Origin: JAWPNA01 sp045402695
GTDB lineage: Bacteria > Acidobacteriota > Polarisedimenticolia > JACPZX01 > DASXTC01
Assembly (NCBI GenBank): GCA_045402695.1
Contig: JAWPNA010000137.1
Location: forward strand, 1-5,603
Length of the DNA stretch: 5,603 nt
Reading direction: 5' to 3'
Shown here piece after piece: positions 5,301 to 5,603 of this stretch (position 1 is its first letter; every line of letters begins with the position of its first letter). A program made the translations under genes and the position numbers. The notes beneath the pieces were generated by a model. The model was not told the origin of the DNA. It was given only the letters and a program-made list of their open reading frames with translations, and ran no database searches.

Positions 5301-5603
5301 CTCCAGGGCGCGTTCGAAGAACGAGATGGCGCGCTCGTTGGCGCAAAGCCTGATGGCGCGCGAGCCTGCCCGCTCGGCGTAGGCCAGGGCGCGCTCCACG
5401 TCGGGCGAATTGATGAAATGGTGTGCCAGCTCCTCCACGCTCACGCCGGCCGCCTGCGACTCCAGTCGCTGCTCGAGGGCCAGCCCGAACCGTCCGTGAA
5501 GCTCGCGGCGCCTCCCCCAGTCCATCGCTTCGTGGACGTGGTGGCGGATCCGCACGTGGTCGATCCGGGTGCCGAGGGCGCCCGCGGAATCGATCTCGCG
5601 GGC
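2343..5603 (-). CDS. Large multidomain sigma-54 activator (TPR - GAF - AAA+ - Fis HTH), N-terminus off the window
   Basis: A cytoplasmic signal-integrating enhancer-binding protein. At least 1,086 residues lie in the window and the frame is open through the right edge, so the GTG at 5555 is probably internal; residues below count from it. The first 50 residues (RRRELHGRFGLALEQRLE, then EELAHHF) resemble the segment between an NTPase domain and TPRs in large regulators, so a kinase and/or NTPase domain may lie upstream (inferred). Residues about 50-540 are helical TPR-like repeats, with units such as ASLNNLGSIDTLQGGTDEGR and NLATVYHMQGRMDRALQAA. A GAF domain spans about 585-740 and ends in CVPMKVRDRIIGTVYVDSRR-type strands. 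The AAA+ domain (763-985) has Walker A GESGTGKE (791-798), GAFTGA (838-843), Walker B MFLDEV (859-864), sensor I TATN (901-904), FREDLYYR (916-923) and sensor II YSWPGNIREL (974-983). The Fis-type HTH is at about 1027-1067 (GRAAELLGISRATIFRKLRK). All motifs are intact. It reads toward the secreted protein gene on the same strand, 276 bp upstream of it. The GAF ligand is unknown. Confidence 0.95.
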   Translation of the reverse strand, partial: AREIDSAGALGTRIDHVRIRHHVHEAMDWGRRRELHGRFGLALEQRLESQAAGVSVEELAHHFINSPDVERALAYAERAGSRAIRLCANERAISFFERALELVPPSDSTRRLRLQLHLGDAYRQARDRVRATETYERLMKGARAAGDKEMAWTGTSRLLDVQWRGGQHDEAQRTAQRLVTALKAEGEKHNRASCILVLANIAGARGRLDEAKALNKEALALWREIGHMPGVAASLNNLGSIDTLQGGTDEGRTLLEESLRIWQKLPDLQRTWEVLGNLGSWYRKRGDLASAASRSEEAADLAKRHRDRFQAAQCQANLATVYHMQGRMDRALQAASDGVANAQALGLDPLLCELLDFLGMIERDLGHHAEAAAAHGRAASVAQRAGLANQEAYALSSLALDRLSSPDTTDREPKALKEILRKATKLASGVDSPRLRARLHEAAARAARAVEENEPALQSARQALEAATEGRLCEVQAAAELLIAECLVALARHQEAAEAAHRALALAEPAGLAEIRWQAHLILAGIQQQAGHRQAERDELGCAATVLREVADSIADGQIRLTYLAEPRRAEAMRKAAAAAPRPARAATLGPEATADLTLSALYEITGIISSMSDPESLLDRVLDVALGIVKAERGLVILLDETTGDQQVAAAREVEEETVRDALEYSHSVVKEAAAGHIMVALDTLHDDRFRNFKSVSLYSIKSLMCVPMKVRDRIIGTVYVDSRRRGTSFDERDLRFLTAFADLAGGAVEQARMHERLAMENVYLRREAGERNRYQNIIGKNVKMQAVYDLLEKVAASNLPVLIHGESGTGKELVARALHYSGPRRHKRFLTENVAAIPDALMESEMFGHVRGAFTGADRDHRGLFEQADGGTMFLDEVADMSLPMQSKLLRALQEGEIRPVGGKDTRKVDVRIVTATNKDLEKMMKEGRFREDLYYRINVVRIPLPPLRERKEDIPLLVEHFLSKPARETGGTVKRMEVGALQLLLRYSWPGNIRELENEMQRLAVLSSGDIITQRDIMESGELFEKITRLEDREAFASLEVLERRQIEKALMEAAGNRGRAAELLGISRATIFRKLRKLGISH

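Overview
The window is GC-rich, Gram-negative-type bacterial DNA. The translated genes have the heavy GC-ending codon use of a large-genome soil or sediment lineage. Big regulators that join TPR repeats, a GAF domain and a sigma-54 activator module are typical of Myxococcota, Acidobacteriota and related uncultured groups. I cannot assign a genus, and no rRNA, tRNA, insertion sequence, phage gene or CRISPR array is visible.

Layout from left to right. (1) Positions 1-298, minus strand: the first 99 codons of an unrecognised membrane-anchored protein that runs off the left edge. (2) Positions 299-682: a divergent intergenic region with a hairpin-forming dyad just upstream of gene 1's start and a candidate -24/-12 (sigma-54) promoter facing right. 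(3) Positions 683-1648, plus strand: a compact sigma-54 activator (enhancer-binding protein, EBP) with an AAA+ domain and a Fis-type helix-turn-helix but no sensor domain. (4) Positions 1674-1697: a strong hairpin terminator shared by converging genes. (5) Positions 1752-2066, minus strand: a 104-residue secreted cysteine-rich protein with three copies of the pentapeptide GVGGC. One lies at the predicted mature N-terminus and one is the exact C-terminus. (6) Positions 2067-2342: its control region, with a very good -24/-12 promoter and, about 150 bp upstream of the inferred transcription start, a perfect 9+9 bp dyad that suits an activator binding site. (7) Positions 2343-5603, minus strand: a very large sigma-54 activator (TPR, GAF, AAA+, Fis HTH) whose N-terminus lies beyond the right edge.

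The main inference is that genes 3, 5 and 7 form one regulatory unit. Two sigma-54 activators with closely related AAA+ modules flank a small exported Cys/Gly-rich protein that itself has a sigma-54 promoter, and the small activator may also be transcribed by sigma-54. A plausible model is that the large GAF/TPR protein senses a signal, the sensorless activator amplifies it, and the output is the secreted GVGGC protein. The function of that protein is unknown. The promoters, the dyad site and the regulatory wiring are read from sequence only.
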